Source: Paenibacillus sp. FSL H7-0326 (lineage in GTDB: Bacteria > Bacillota > Bacilli > Paenibacillales > Paenibacillaceae). From it: a DNA stretch of 64,000 nt. A program made the translations under genes and the position numbers. The stretch lies in NCBI RefSeq assembly GCF_001955535.1, contig NZ_MPVN01000001.1, positions 62,001-126,000 of the forward strand, written 5' to 3'. The notes under the pieces were generated by a model. That model saw only the letters and a list, made by a program, of their open reading frames with translations. It made no database searches and was not told where the DNA came from. Positions 27,146 through 37,213 of the stretch are shown here, piece after piece; positions within the stretch are counted from its first letter, which is position 1; each line of letters opens with the position of its first letter.

Positions 27146-28330
27146 TCAGAGCTCTTTCTGATCTATTAGATATTGAGATGTAAATTCAAAAAATGCAGCA
27201 GCATCTTCCCAGCTATCAAAGCCCGCCTGAGCCATTACATCGCTGCCTCCGCCTTTCCCCTTAAAGTCAGCCAAATGCTCCTTAAAAAACTTCCCGCAAG
27301 ACGGAGCAGCTTCTTTACTCTGAGAGAGGATCACTTTATTCTCGGCAGCTGTGGCAAGCAGTACCGGTTTGTTCGTAATTGAGGTTAATTTATTTGCTAA
27401 CCATTGCAGATCCTTAAGTGTCTTGTCCTTGAAGGTATGACCGATCAAAATCTCAGTGGCATCGCTAATCATTTGATGCGCAAGATACTCATCATTTTGA
27501 GCTTTAAGTTTAGCTATCTCCGTTTGCAGCTGTTTATGTTCTTTCTCCCAATTCATTAGCCGCTCGATAAGCTCTTCCTTACCCGCTTTGAATCGGTAGG
27601 ATAACGTGCTGATGATCTGCCCATACAAGTTGAATTCCTTCAGAGCTCGATAGCCGGCTGTAAAATAAATTCGTGTATTCCCTTTCTGCTTCTCTGTCTT
27701 GAGCAGCTTGATTATTCCGATCTCACCGGTCGAGGATACATGGGTGCCTCCGCAGGCATTGTATTCTACATCCTTCATCTCCACGATGCGGATGTTTTCC
27801 TTTACTGTAGGCTGCTTGACCAGTTTGATTCCAGAAGCTTCTTCTTCGGTCACCCAATAGCTAAGAATTGGATGATTCAAATAGATATGGCGGTTCGCTT
27901 CCTGCTCAATTGTATTTATTTGGTCTCTGCCCAGCTCAGCTGTTTCTACATCAATTGTGCAATAATCGGCTCCCAGATGGAAGCTGAGTGTCGGATATTT
28001 ATAGAGCTCAAGGCATATAGCGGACAGCAAATGCTGTGCGCTGTGCTGCTGCATATGATCGAACCGGACGTCCCAATCAATCCTGCAGCTAACCTCACTC
28101 GATTCAGGCAAGGATTCAACCTTATGTACAATCTGATCTCCATCGGCAGTAACATCCAGTACCGGAATCCCCTGAATCGTCCCGATGTCACAAGGCTGGC
28201 CTCCCCCATGAGGATAAAAAGCCGTTTCTTCGAGCTGAACGTAACAGCTGTCATCTTGCTGCCATGTATCTATAATCCGGGTCTCCCATTGAGTCGTATA
28301 AGCAGAGTCGTAGTAAAGCTTCTTTGTCAT
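27146..28330 (-). CDS. Alanyl-tRNA editing protein, AlaX long form
   Basis: A 394-residue trans-editing enzyme that hydrolyses mischarged Ser- or Gly-tRNA(Ala). The editing domain has the zinc ligands HSAQH (about residue 96) and CGGTHV (about 192); FYPHGGGQP near 37 is the N-terminal AlaX signature. A coiled segment (KEELIERLMNWEKEHKQLQTE, cut here at 20) and a DHHA1-like C-terminal domain ending FKGKGGGSDVMAQAG follow, defining the long form. AAGGA lies before ATG 28330. Confidence 0.92.
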   Translation of the reverse strand: MTKKLYYDSAYTTQWETRIIDTWQQDDSCYVQLEETAFYPHGGGQPCDIGTIQGIPVLDVTADGDQIVHKVESLPESSEVSCRIDWDVRFDHMQQHSAQHLLSAICLELYKYPTLSFHLGADYCTIDVETAELGRDQINTIEQEANRHIYLNHPILSYWVTEEEASGIKLVKQPTVKENIRIVEMKDVEYNACGGTHVSSTGEIGIIKLLKTEKQKGNTRIYFTAGYRALKEFNLYGQIISTLSYRFKAGKEELIERLMNWEKEHKQLQTEIAKLKAQNDEYLAHQMISDATEILIGHTFKDKTLKDLQWLANKLTSITNKPVLLATAAENKVILSQSKEAAPSCGKFFKEHLADFKGKGGGSDVMAQAGFDSWEDAAAFFEFTSQYLIDQKEL

Positions 28331-28493
28331 GATGGATTGTCCTTTCTGCGGTAGGTGGTAAGTTGGTAAGTTACTCAGAAGTGTTACACTTTCTCAGCCG
28401 TAAACGGTTTACACCATCCCAGCATGCTTGTTTTATTATACACGGCTTCCTCTTATTAAGGTATTCGTGATCCAGGTTATACGCTGACAATAT

Positions 28494-28541
28494 AAAAAAA
28501 CCTCCGAGTTCCTGCGGCATTGCCGTCAAGCCTCGAAGGTT
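28494..28541 (-). terminator. Terminator of the amino-acid ABC operon
   Basis: AACCTCCGAG (28499-28508) pairs with CTCGAAGGTT (28532-28541) around an inner stem; TTTTTTT follows on the minus strand. It is 23 bases beyond the ATPase stop. Confidence 0.9.
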
Positions 28542-28563
28542 CTTATTATTATTTAATGATGAA

Positions 28564-29292
28564 TTAGAGCACTTTCTGCAGGAAGCTGATCGTACGCTCA
28601 TGCTTCGGTTTACCGAATACTTCCTCTGGTGTACCCTCTTCAACAATATAACCGCCATCCATGAAGATGACCCGGTCCGCAACCTCACGTGCGAATCCCA
28701 TCTCATGCGTCACGATCATCATCGTCATGCCTTCACGCGCAAGGTCCTTCATAACGCCAAGTACTTCACCCACCATCTCAGGGTCAAGCGCCGAAGTCGG
28801 TTCATCAAACAGCATGACATCCGGGTTCATCGCGAGTGCACGGGCAATCGCTACCCGCTGCTTCTGACCACCCGATAGTTCGGATGGATAAGCACCCGCT
28901 TTATCGGATAGACCGACACGCTGCAGTAAGCGCGTAGCCGTCTCACGTGCTTGCTGCTCATTCATTTTACCGAGCTCCATCGGAGCAAACATGATGTTCT
29001 TCAATACATTAAAATGCGGAAACAGATTAAAGTGCTGGAACACCATCCCAATGTTTTCTCGAGCTTTGTTTATGTCTGTTTTGGGATCACTAAGATCCTG
29101 ATCATCCACAATAACATGTCCAGCCGTAATTTCTTCGAGCTTGTTGATGCAGCGTAAGAGCGTACTCTTTCCTGATCCGGAAGGACCAATGACGCACACC
29201 ACTTCACCTTCGTTGACAGACATATCAATGTTCTTAAGTACTTCATTTGAGCCATAACTTTTCTTCAAGCCTTCAACACGAACTTTACCCAC
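28564..29292 (-). CDS. Polar amino-acid ABC transporter ATPase (GlnQ-like)
   Basis: A 242-residue ABC ATPase. Walker [10 protein letters not shown] is at about residue 35, the signature [15 protein letters not shown] near 138 and Walker [14 protein letters not shown] near 162; [15 protein letters not shown] after the Q-loop is typical of the polar amino-acid family. It powers the fused binding-protein/permease encoded just upstream, with which it overlaps by 8 bases. Glutamine or a related amino acid is the likely cargo. Confidence 0.92.
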   Translation of the reverse strand: MGKVRVEGLKKSYGSNEVLKNIDMSVNEGEVVCVIGPSGSGKSTLLRCINKLEEITAGHVIVDDQDLSDPKTDINKARENIGMVFQHFNLFPHFNVLKNIMFAPMELGKMNEQQARETATRLLQRVGLSDKAGAYPSELSGGQKQRVAIARALAMNPDVMLFDEPTSALDPEMVGEVLGVMKDLAREGMTMMIVTHEMGFAREVADRVIFMDGGYIVEEGTPEEVFGKPKHERTISFLQKVL

Positions 29293-30736
29293 GACTACGT
29301 TTCACCTCCAGCGAGCTAGCAATTTTAGTTAGAATTGTGATGACAATCAGATACATGATGGCAACCATCAGCCAGATATCAAAGGATGCGAACGTTCTCG
29401 CGATAATAATCTTACCGGATTGAGTCAGCTCGACCAGTCCGATCGCGGATAGGATCGACGTATCCTTGAGTGTAATAACCAGCTGGTTAATAAATGAAGG
29501 AATCATCACACGGATCGCCTGTGGAATGACAATTTTCATCATCGATGTGCGATAAGGCAGTCCAAGCGAACGTGCCGCTTCCATCTGACCTTGATCAATA
29601 GATTGAATCCCGCCGCGAATAATTTCTGTTACATAAGCACCTGCATTCAAGCTGAGTGTCAGAATGGCAGCCAGGTAGAGCGGCATCGTAAAGCCAAATG
29701 CTTGTGGAATACCAAAGTAAATAAAGAATGCGAGTACGATAAGCGGTATACCACGGAATAAATCAACGAACACAGTTGCGATGAAGCGCAGGACCTTGTT
29801 TTGTCCAACCTTCATAAGTCCGAAGATCAAACCAAGAATAAAGGCAAAGAACAAGGATACAATTGTATAAATCAGTGTTTGTCCAAGACCCTTCAATAGC
29901 GGTGGAATCGACTGTAACATCAGTTCGCCGCGACTTAAGGTTGGAGCAGGTCCCCCTTCGCCTTCACCTAAATACTTCTCTAGAATCTGATCATACTCTC
30001 CGCTCGCTTTAAGGTTTGTGAGTCCAGCGTTAAACTTTTGCAGCAGCTCTTGATTTTGTCCTTTACTAACTGCAAACCCGTAGGAACCGCCTTCTTCCTT
30101 CTCAGTTACAATCTTCAGTCCGTTGTTTTGAGTTACCCCGTAAGCCAAAACCGGATAGTCTTCAAAAGTAGCAACTGAATTGCCCGTCTTCACATCATCA
30201 TACATTTGTGAGGAATCATCAAATGGTACAATGGTGAATCCGTACTGTTCCGAAATAGACTCAGCGAAGCTGTATCCTTCAGTACCCGTCTTGACGGCTA
30301 CTTTATGGCCTTTCAGGTCTTCGTAGCTCTGAATGGTATCGTTATTAGCACCGACACCCATAACAACCCCGGATTCAAAATAAGGCTCTGAAAAATCAAA
30401 TTTCTGTTTTCTTTCGTCTGTAATACTCATACCGGCAATAACACCGTCGACTTGATTCGACTCCAGCGCTTGTACTGCCGCATTAAATCCTAGCGGTTTA
30501 ATTTCGTACTGAAAATTCTGATCCTTCGCAATTGCATCTAACAGATCTATGTCGATACCGACAAAATCACCGTTGATATCTTGAAATTCAAACGGTGCGA
30601 ATGTAATGTCTGTTCCAATTACATAGGTTTTTCCAGAATTCGACTGTGCTGAAGCACCTCCCGCCCATCCGGACAAGCCGGTTACTAGAAGCAGTACCAG
30701 CGACAGAATAAAAAATGAGACCTTTGTTGTTTTCAT
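29285..30736 (-). CDS. Fused amino-acid-binding protein and ABC permease
   Basis: A 483-residue two-domain protein. After a signal peptide comes a periplasmic-binding-protein-3 domain ([17 protein letters not shown], then [19 protein letters not shown]), ending near residue 245. Then a GlnP-type permease domain begins ([16 protein letters not shown]) with the EAA loop [14 protein letters not shown] near residue 390. The fusion tethers the binding protein to the channel, as in lactococcal GlnPQ. Start ATG 30736 follows AGGAGG by 4 bases; an ATG at 30766 has a poor site. Confidence 0.9.
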   Translation of the reverse strand: MKTTKVSFFILSLVLLLVTGLSGWAGGASAQSNSGKTYVIGTDITFAPFEFQDINGDFVGIDIDLLDAIAKDQNFQYEIKPLGFNAAVQALESNQVDGVIAGMSITDERKQKFDFSEPYFESGVVMGVGANNDTIQSYEDLKGHKVAVKTGTEGYSFAESISEQYGFTIVPFDDSSQMYDDVKTGNSVATFEDYPVLAYGVTQNNGLKIVTEKEEGGSYGFAVSKGQNQELLQKFNAGLTNLKASGEYDQILEKYLGEGEGGPAPTLSRGELMLQSIPPLLKGLGQTLIYTIVSLFFAFILGLIFGLMKVGQNKVLRFIATVFVDLFRGIPLIVLAFFIYFGIPQAFGFTMPLYLAAILTLSLNAGAYVTEIIRGGIQSIDQGQMEAARSLGLPYRTSMMKIVIPQAIRVMIPSFINQLVITLKDTSILSAIGLVELTQSGKIIIARTFASFDIWLMVAIMYLIVITILTKIASSLEVKRSRG

Positions 30737-31055
30737 ATGTCCTCCTCTTACGGTCTTCTTTTTCATAGTTACACCTGATTTACGGAAGGAGCTCGTACTC
30801 CTTTTAACAGACGTATCGATTATTATACATTTTTATTTGCCGCATGAAAATAATCATTCGATGATTTTTTGTACAGTTATTATTCGTCTCTCTTGTGTTT
30901 TCGATACAATTCGACATAACGACGAATTCATTATCCAGTCAACATTTCTGCTAACAACGTATAATATTTCCGCTTAAGTAGATCAAACAGCACAAAAATA
31001 GCCATCTCCACAGATTTATTACCATCGTGAAGATGACTAGAATTTTTCGATCTTA
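30737..31055. other. Intergenic region with the amino-acid ABC promoter
   Basis: About 320 A/T-rich bases. On the minus strand a TATAAT box (30822-30827) stands 17 bases from a weak TTTTCA, probably the transporter promoter. No riboswitch-like fold or T-box signature was seen, and no gene. Confidence 0.5.
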
Positions 31056-32069
31056 TTATTCCGTTGGTACTACTTTAACCAGCATTTTACCGATGTTTGT
31101 ACCTTGGAACAGCTGGAGGAATGCTTCGGGAACACGATCAAAGCCTTCAAGAATCGTTTCTTCATATCGAAGCTTGCCTTCCGCTAACCATTGTCCCAGC
31201 ATCTTCGCGCCTTCCGGTAAGCGGTCTGCGTAATCACCAAGCACAAAGCCTTTAATCATAGACCGTGTCTTAATCAATTTCGTCAGAATCCGAGGACCGA
31301 CATCACTGCCCTCTTCTTGATTATAGGATGAGATCGCGCCGCACAGCGGGATACGGGCATAATCGTTTAATTGGGTCATAACCGCATCGGAGATGTCTCC
31401 TCCCACATTGTCGAAATAAATATCAACACCGTTAGGGCAGGCTTTTCCTAGCGCTTCCTTCATATTGGCCGTCGTCTTGTAGTTAATAGCTGCGTCGAAT
31501 CCAAGTTCCTTGGTAAGCCACTCTGTCTTCTCATCAGACCCTGCAATACCTACCACATGCGCGCCCTGGATTTTGGCGATTTGTCCGACAATGGAGCCGA
31601 CCGCGCCGGCCGCACCAGAGACGACAACCGTCTCCCCTGCCTTGGGACGGCCGATGTCCATGAGTCCGAAATAGGCTGTCAAACCTGTCATGCCAATAAC
31701 ACTAAGATAGGCTGATAATGGCGCGATGTTCTCGTCAACCTTCTGCAGCTTGTCCGCATCCGCTACGTTATACAGCTGCCATCCAAGCATACCCAATACT
31801 TTGTCACCTTTACTGAATCGATCAGATCGAGATTCGATGACTTCTCCAACGACACCTCCAGTAATCACTTCACCGAGCGGATAGGGAGGAACATAAGACT
31901 TGGAATCATTCATTCTGCCGCGCATATATGGGTCCACAGATAAATAAATCGATTTAACCAACACTTGACCTTCACCGGGCTCTTGAATCGGTGCTTCTTC
32001 AAATTTAAAAGTATCTTCCGTTGGCATGCCTTGGGGCCGTGAATGGAGTAAGATCTTTCGGTTCATCAT
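31056..32069 (-). CDS. NADP-dependent MDR-family oxidoreductase (YfmJ/CurA-like)
   Basis: A 337-residue zinc-free medium-chain reductase. Family blocks are SVDPYMRGRM (about residue 45), GMTGLTAYFGL (about 126), the NADP loop VVSGAAGAVGSIVGQIAK (about 145-162), IYFDNVGG (about 230) and the final KMLVKV. Members reduce the double bond of enones such as leukotriene-like compounds, curcumin or 2-alkenals. An ArsR-type regulator gene ends-to-start 90 bases upstream. The ribosome site is weak; ATG 32069 is favoured over a GTG at 32081. Confidence 0.85.
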   Translation of the reverse strand: MMNRKILLHSRPQGMPTEDTFKFEEAPIQEPGEGQVLVKSIYLSVDPYMRGRMNDSKSYVPPYPLGEVITGGVVGEVIESRSDRFSKGDKVLGMLGWQLYNVADADKLQKVDENIAPLSAYLSVIGMTGLTAYFGLMDIGRPKAGETVVVSGAAGAVGSIVGQIAKIQGAHVVGIAGSDEKTEWLTKELGFDAAINYKTTANMKEALGKACPNGVDIYFDNVGGDISDAVMTQLNDYARIPLCGAISSYNQEEGSDVGPRILTKLIKTRSMIKGFVLGDYADRLPEGAKMLGQWLAEGKLRYEETILEGFDRVPEAFLQLFQGTNIGKMLVKVVPTE

Positions 32070-32159
32070 AATAAATATCACTCATTTCTTAAGTTTTATA
32101 GGATATAAAGTTTTAAAACCTTCAAACTATTTGTGCAAAACAAAGGTTTCTCTTCTGCC

Positions 32160-32453
32160 TCAGAGGCTATCCAAGAAACCAGGTACTGCTGCATTAAACA
32201 TATCCTTTACTAAATGAATCTTCTTATTCTGTCCTTCTCTAACGACATGAATCAGCTCAGCCTCATTCATAATTTTCAGATGATAAGTAACATTGGACTT
32301 GTCCATACCCAGCGTTCTTCCAATCTCTCCGCAGCTATTGAGTTGTGGACTTTGCAGCAGGTAACGGACAATCTCGATGCGCTTCTTCTCAGATAAAGCC
32401 TTGAAGATTCGCGCTCTCTTCTCATCATCTATCGTTAATAGTTTGATAGTCAT
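32160..32453 (-). CDS. ArsR-type winged-helix regulator
   Basis: A 97-residue helix-turn-helix protein: ARIFKALSEKKRIEIVRYLL, then the recognition region GRTLGMDKSNVTYHLKIM and the wing VVREGQNKKIHL. There is no metal-binding Cys pair of the ArsR type (a single Cys in NSCGEIG), so it may sense something other than metal. It is transcribed into the MDR oxidoreductase gene, 90 bases away, and may control it and itself. Confidence 0.85.
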   Translation of the reverse strand: MTIKLLTIDDEKRARIFKALSEKKRIEIVRYLLQSPQLNSCGEIGRTLGMDKSNVTYHLKIMNEAELIHVVREGQNKKIHLVKDMFNAAVPGFLDSL

Positions 32454-32511
32454 ACAACTATCTTACTCATTAAACGATATTTTTGTCAACGAAACCGACC
32501 ATTCGAAATAT

Positions 32512-35316
32512 TTACAGCAGTTTAGCTAGCTCATTCCATTCAAGCTGAACCGTTGGCTCAAATGCATCACTGTGCACGTATCTAAGAATGCTATGGATGA
32601 ACTGCCTGCCTTCCGGTGTATGTGCGATCTTCTTATCATCAAAGGTACCCACTAACACTCGGCCTTTGGATACACGAGCCTCAAATAATAAGCCCAGCTT
32701 ATGATTACGCTCGAAATTGTCAATGGTTTGAACGATGGGCTGAAGCTTAGAATCAGTCTCATCTAATATGATGGAGCGGGAATTCATAACGATATTCCAC
32801 CATGGATAGGTAGAATAAGTCTCGCTTAGGAAATGTTCGAACACCGGATGCTTGTTATCGATATATAGTCCCATCGTTCCAACAGGCGTCGGCTTATTCA
32901 TGCTTTCTGATATGGATCGAAACATCGGATAACACCAGAAGTCCGTGCTGTAGGTACCTTCAATGGAATGAGTCAATGACGCCGGGTCTGGAAGCAGCAA
33001 TATATCTTCTCCGTGCTCCAGCAGCTCTTTTGCCTGATCATTAAGCTCCCGGAACAAATGAATCCCTGTCCAGTCGAGTTCAGTGTGCTCGGGGTAAATC
33101 CAAAGATCATAATTCTTATAAATATCAGTTCCCTCGATCGTCAGCTTCAGCTCGACCTGTGTCATCACTTCAACCTCTGGCAATTGGATCTGAATCGTAC
33201 CTATCTGTATATGATTAGAATCCGGACCCGCAGGGATCATTAATTCGCCTTCCGCTAAAGACGTTCCCTTGCTTAGCATTTCCCACTTCAGCACTTTACT
33301 ATCAATGGATTCCGTCCGATAATAACTTAGCTCGATAGCAGCTTCGAAAGACTCTCCGGCTTCATAATTGTATCGTTCAAATCGAGCCAGCAGGACGGCA
33401 TCCGAACAGAATGTTCTCCACTCTTCTGGTGTAATCAGTCCTTTGGAATCCATGAATGCATCCAGCATTCCAACTAGCGCGGTTCCTTGCCCGCTGAAAT
33501 CCTGCAGGTCGAGCAGCTGGAAACCAGCAAGCCGTCTTGTCCGAAATGCAGCTTCCAGCTCTTCCTTATAACATGCTGCAGCTAATTTTCCAGAGTTCTC
33601 GAAGTATGCCTCGGCGAGATGTCCTAATCCCTTCGCTTCAAGTCGATCACGGAACACTTCGAAATTTCTCGCTTTTAGTGACCCTGTATATTTCTCAATT
33701 TCCTTGAAATTCGGGTACGTCGCATATTGCCCAATCTCATGAGAGATAACAGGAATATGAGGAATTAACTGCTCCTCCGCTGTTTCTGCCTGCACAGTAC
33801 GCATCTCAGTTCCATATTGAATCTGGATGGATTGCGTATCGGCTGAAAGCTCTTCGATTTCTCTCTTAGCAGAAGGGACAATCTGCTCATCATAATCCTT
33901 CATCGTGCCGGGTAGATCGGTCTGCACATGTCCAAGTGGTGCATCACACATCGCATAGGAGCCTCGGAACAGACGATCCTTCGAGAAGCGAACTCCACAG
34001 TAGAAGTCGTCTTCCTCCAGAATGACAGGTACAAATTGAAAATTATTCGACCCTTCTGTATACAAATGCCGCGAATCGAAGTCTTTATACTGCTTCAAAA
34101 TTTCATTTAATCTCTCCTTGCTCCCCCATAGCTCATTTCCGAGCGACATCATCACAAATGAGGGATGATTACCATACGCTCGAAGCATCGCGTAGCCTTC
34201 ACTTATTAGATAATCCTGCTCTGCCTGATTATGCTGTTCATACGTCTCATCGGTTATGGTTCCCCAGAACGGAAGCTCCGGCTCCATATAGATCCCTAAC
34301 ATATCTGCTGCGATAAATGCGGCTTCCGGCGGGCAGCAGGTATGAAAGCGATAATGATTAATACCATAAGATTTGGAAATTTTCATAATTCTGAGCCATT
34401 CTTCCACATCCGTTGGAGCATATCCCGTTAGTGGAAAAATCAAACCGTCATGTTTGCCGCGTAAAAATGTGTTCTTCCCGTTGATCGCAAACTTATCTCC
34501 AGCTGCTGTGAATTCGCGAAGTCCAATCAAGACTTGATGTGAATCCAAGACCTCGCCGCTAACCGCTTTCAATTCAATGTTCAGCTCATATAAATTAGGC
34601 TCCAAATCGCTCCACAGCAAGGCATCTTCACCCATTTCATAAGTAACCGATACATTATTCGAGCTTAATTGGAATACTTGCTCCTTCACCGTATGTTTAA
34701 CATCTGTATTAGAATGTCTTGCCGAGATATGGAGCTTAACCGCATCCCGGCTGCCGACAAGACGGGCTGTCAGCGCAACTGTCTTTTTCACCGGATCGGT
34801 ATAAGCTTGAATGTTCTCTATATAACGATGACTGAAGAACTGCAGCTCTACTCGACCCGTGATTCCGTTCCAATTGGTCTGTGTATCCTCGGAAGTCATA
34901 TGCCCTCCCTTGGTCGGATAATTCGTATTGTCTACACGGATCGTAATGGTATGCTTCCCTTCAGTCAGGGCTCCTGTTAGATCATGTACGTGCGGAGTGT
35001 TTAGACTGTTCAGTGTCCCAATCTCTTCTCCATCTACCCATACTGTGGTGACACGTGTACGCTCCAAGTACAGGAAGCAAGGCTTGTCCTGAAGATTCTC
35101 CGGAATTTCCACTTCTTTAGCAAACCAAGCATGGCCTTCAAAAGCATATTCATCGGTTAACGCACCGACTTTGACCTCTGTATTCTTCTTCCCCTTCTTT
35201 GCATGGGATGTCGTATTCGGTAGTGTGATGCTATCTACAAATGGCAGCTGTAGACCCTGCTTCTGCTCATCCAGCTGCAGACGCCAGGCCCCTTCTAGAT
35301 TCATTCTGTGCAGCAT
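32512..35316 (-). CDS. Glycoside hydrolase family 2 protein
   Basis: A 934-residue cytoplasmic enzyme. The sugar-binding jelly roll is at residues 1-185 (AWFAKEVEIPE, WNGITGRVEL), an Ig-like domain follows, then the TIM barrel with NGKNTFLRGKHDG near 285. The acid/base Glu is in MSLGNELWG near 402 and the likely nucleophile in VISHEIGQYATYP near 530. The C-terminal 300 residues are accessory. GH2 covers beta-galactosidases, mannosidases, glucuronidases and others; this divergent sequence does not allow the sugar to be named. No signal peptide, so it acts on imported oligosaccharides. Confidence 0.85.
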   Translation of the reverse strand: MLHRMNLEGAWRLQLDEQKQGLQLPFVDSITLPNTTSHAKKGKKNTEVKVGALTDEYAFEGHAWFAKEVEIPENLQDKPCFLYLERTRVTTVWVDGEEIGTLNSLNTPHVHDLTGALTEGKHTITIRVDNTNYPTKGGHMTSEDTQTNWNGITGRVELQFFSHRYIENIQAYTDPVKKTVALTARLVGSRDAVKLHISARHSNTDVKHTVKEQVFQLSSNNVSVTYEMGEDALLWSDLEPNLYELNIELKAVSGEVLDSHQVLIGLREFTAAGDKFAINGKNTFLRGKHDGLIFPLTGYAPTDVEEWLRIMKISKSYGINHYRFHTCCPPEAAFIAADMLGIYMEPELPFWGTITDETYEQHNQAEQDYLISEGYAMLRAYGNHPSFVMMSLGNELWGSKERLNEILKQYKDFDSRHLYTEGSNNFQFVPVILEEDDFYCGVRFSKDRLFRGSYAMCDAPLGHVQTDLPGTMKDYDEQIVPSAKREIEELSADTQSIQIQYGTEMRTVQAETAEEQLIPHIPVISHEIGQYATYPNFKEIEKYTGSLKARNFEVFRDRLEAKGLGHLAEAYFENSGKLAAACYKEELEAAFRTRRLAGFQLLDLQDFSGQGTALVGMLDAFMDSKGLITPEEWRTFCSDAVLLARFERYNYEAGESFEAAIELSYYRTESIDSKVLKWEMLSKGTSLAEGELMIPAGPDSNHIQIGTIQIQLPEVEVMTQVELKLTIEGTDIYKNYDLWIYPEHTELDWTGIHLFRELNDQAKELLEHGEDILLLPDPASLTHSIEGTYSTDFWCYPMFRSISESMNKPTPVGTMGLYIDNKHPVFEHFLSETYSTYPWWNIVMNSRSIILDETDSKLQPIVQTIDNFERNHKLGLLFEARVSKGRVLVGTFDDKKIAHTPEGRQFIHSILRYVHSDAFEPTVQLEWNELAKLL

Positions 35317-35424
35317 TTTATTCTATTCCCCTCTCCAACACTTCAGCTTCTATGTAATACATGCCATTCTATCATGATAACGCTTCATTTTAATACCTTA
35401 AATATTCTTGAATTACAATTCAAG

Positions 35425-36117
35425 TCAGAGCGCTGTTAGAATGACAGCCAGTCCATTAAACCCTCCATGCACAATCATCCCTGGTACGATCGATCCTGTC
35501 TTCTCATAGCACCATGCACATATCACTCCCGATACAAAATTGACAGGTAAGGTGTTGTATGTAGGAATGTGAACGATAGTAAAGATAATGGAACTTAAAA
35601 TTAATCCGGCGGCAACTCCCCATTTAACTCGAAACCACTTATATAAAAATCCGCGGTAAAAAATCTCTTCATACACAGGTGATACAATCGCAGCAGAGAC
35701 AAATCCGATCAGTATTGTGAGCAGGCTTATATTTTGCTGAAGACTAACTGTTTTGCTATTCTCTGTACCTATTCCCCATAGTTCCATCAGGATCAATATG
35801 AGAATGCTGGATGCAATTAATGCGATCAGCCAGATTATGATGAATCCCCAATACGATTTAGAAAAAGCTTGTAATCCAACGTCTGCCCACCTTAACCCAT
35901 GCGGCTTAAGCGCAATGAAATACACGCCTGCGATAAAAATGATGGCCATGATCAGACCGGTTAAAGTACCCGAATATAAGCTGTTTTGAAGCCATTCATA
36001 CAGAAAGTCCTGCAGTAAATACTCAATCGTGACCGGAACAATAACCAGGACAAGCAGCAACAATAATCCGAGCTCCTTATATGACCACTCCATAGATGCA
36101 AAGATTTGTTTCTTCAA
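35425..36117 (-). CDS. CPBP-family intramembrane glutamic endopeptidase
   Basis: A 230-residue protein with about seven membrane helices. The catalytic blocks of the CPBP (Abi/Rce1-like) family are clear: EEIFYRGFLYKW near residue 152, FTIVHIPTYN near 188 and the final VHGGFNGLA near 218. Members cleave inside membranes and serve in bacteriocin self-immunity or protein sorting. The start is TTG at 36117, with GGGGG 7 bases before. It is divergent from the MerR regulator gene across about 90 bases. Confidence 0.85.
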   Translation of the reverse strand: MKKQIFASMEWSYKELGLLLLLVLVIVPVTIEYLLQDFLYEWLQNSLYSGTLTGLIMAIIFIAGVYFIALKPHGLRWADVGLQAFSKSYWGFIIIWLIALIASSILILILMELWGIGTENSKTVSLQQNISLLTILIGFVSAAIVSPVYEEIFYRGFLYKWFRVKWGVAAGLILSSIIFTIVHIPTYNTLPVNFVSGVICAWCYEKTGSIVPGMIVHGGFNGLAVILTAL

Positions 36118-36208
36118 ATTCGTTCCCCCTAGAACTCAATATGTGATAAATTCAGGTTAAATGGTGACGTTACGTAACCTGCAAGCTTTTTTTAGGAGGA
36201 GTTACATA

Positions 36209-36991
36209 ATGGATTTTCTAACTACGGGCATGGTATCTAAAAAGCTGAATGTTTCGCTAAGAACCCTTCGTTATTACGATCAGATCGAGCTGGTGCAGCC
36301 TTCATTCAAAGACGCAAACGGCAGGCGACATTATACGCCAGATAACATACTGCTGCTTGAGAAAATATTACTGCTTAAGTCTGCCTCTATGTCACTCGAA
36401 GATATCAAAAAATTAATGAATCAGCTGTCTATCGAAAAAACGCTGCGTGTTCACAAGAACCACCTTGAATATGAATTAACTCGGCTAGAGCACTCACTTC
36501 TTCACACAAATACGCTGATTAACATGACGAAGCTCCAGACTGAAATAAAATGGGATCTGCTGCTGCCTCTGCTGTCAAATGATAACGAAGCTGAAGAACG
36601 AAAAGAAAGAAAGAAAAAGGTCATGGAAGAGTGGTTCACAGAGGATGAGCAAACCTTGCTTACTAATCAATTACCAAAAATGGAGAACGATCCTGTTCAA
36701 TTAACGAAATGGATTAATTTGATTAAACGAATTGAAATTTGTCTGGAGGAAAATAAGTCCCCAAGTTCACGGGACGCCCAAATCATCGCTGAGGATACAC
36801 TTCTTCTATCGAATGAAATGTTCCAGGGGAATAAAGAGCTTGCGGATAAGTTCTGGGAGGCAAGACGATCTGAGGCAGCTTCATGGGATCTTAATCTGTA
36901 CCCGATCAAAGAGGAAATCGTTATTTTCATGGAACAGGCCATTATTTATTATGAAACAAACCATAATCTGGAATCTTACGTTCATACATAA
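36209..36991 (+). CDS. MerR-family transcriptional regulator
   Basis: A 260-residue regulator. The N-terminal winged helix-turn-helix TGMVSKKLNVSLRTLRYYDQ (residues 6-25) and RRHYTPDNILLLEKILLLK match MerR proteins; a helical dimer segment follows near residues 85-105 and then a TipAS-like antibiotic-binding-type all-helical C-terminal region without obvious metal ligands. Start ATG 36209 follows AGGAGG closely. Being divergent from the CPBP protease gene, it may regulate it. Confidence 0.85.
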   Translation: MDFLTTGMVSKKLNVSLRTLRYYDQIELVQPSFKDANGRRHYTPDNILLLEKILLLKSASMSLEDIKKLMNQLSIEKTLRVHKNHLEYELTRLEHSLLHTNTLINMTKLQTEIKWDLLLPLLSNDNEAEERKERKKKVMEEWFTEDEQTLLTNQLPKMENDPVQLTKWINLIKRIEICLEENKSPSSRDAQIIAEDTLLLSNEMFQGNKELADKFWEARRSEAASWDLNLYPIKEEIVIFMEQAIIYYETNHNLESYVHT

Positions 36992-37013
36992 GAGCTGCCA
37001 TACTATAATTGCG

Positions 37014-37053
37014 AAGTCCGGGGTAAATTATATTTACCTTTGGACTTTTTTTT
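37014..37053 (+). terminator. Terminator of the MerR gene
   Basis: AAGTCC (37014-37019) with GGACTT (37042-37047), plus an inner GGTAAAT-TAT-ATTTACC stem, followed by a run of eight T. Confidence 0.9.
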
Positions 37054-37144
37054 GTATTTGTTTTTCCAGTAAGATACATCACAATAATGCGCTGAAAATG
37101 TTGACAAAAGGTGAACCGAGGAGTAGTTTAAGGGTATATCATCA

Positions 37145-37162
37145 TTTGAACACTTGTTCAAA
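37145..37162. promoter_or_regulatory. Putative TetR operator
   Basis: TTTGAAC-ACTT-GTTCAAA, a perfect 7-4-7 palindrome, with a further GTTCAAA half-site at about 37169. It lies 52 bases before the 3-hydroxyacyl-CoA dehydrogenase gene whose operon encodes a TetR protein. Confidence 0.75.
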
Positions 37163-37213
37163 ACATACGTTCAAATTATTTGTTTTTAACTCAACTTAGA
37201 GGGAGAGATTCAG

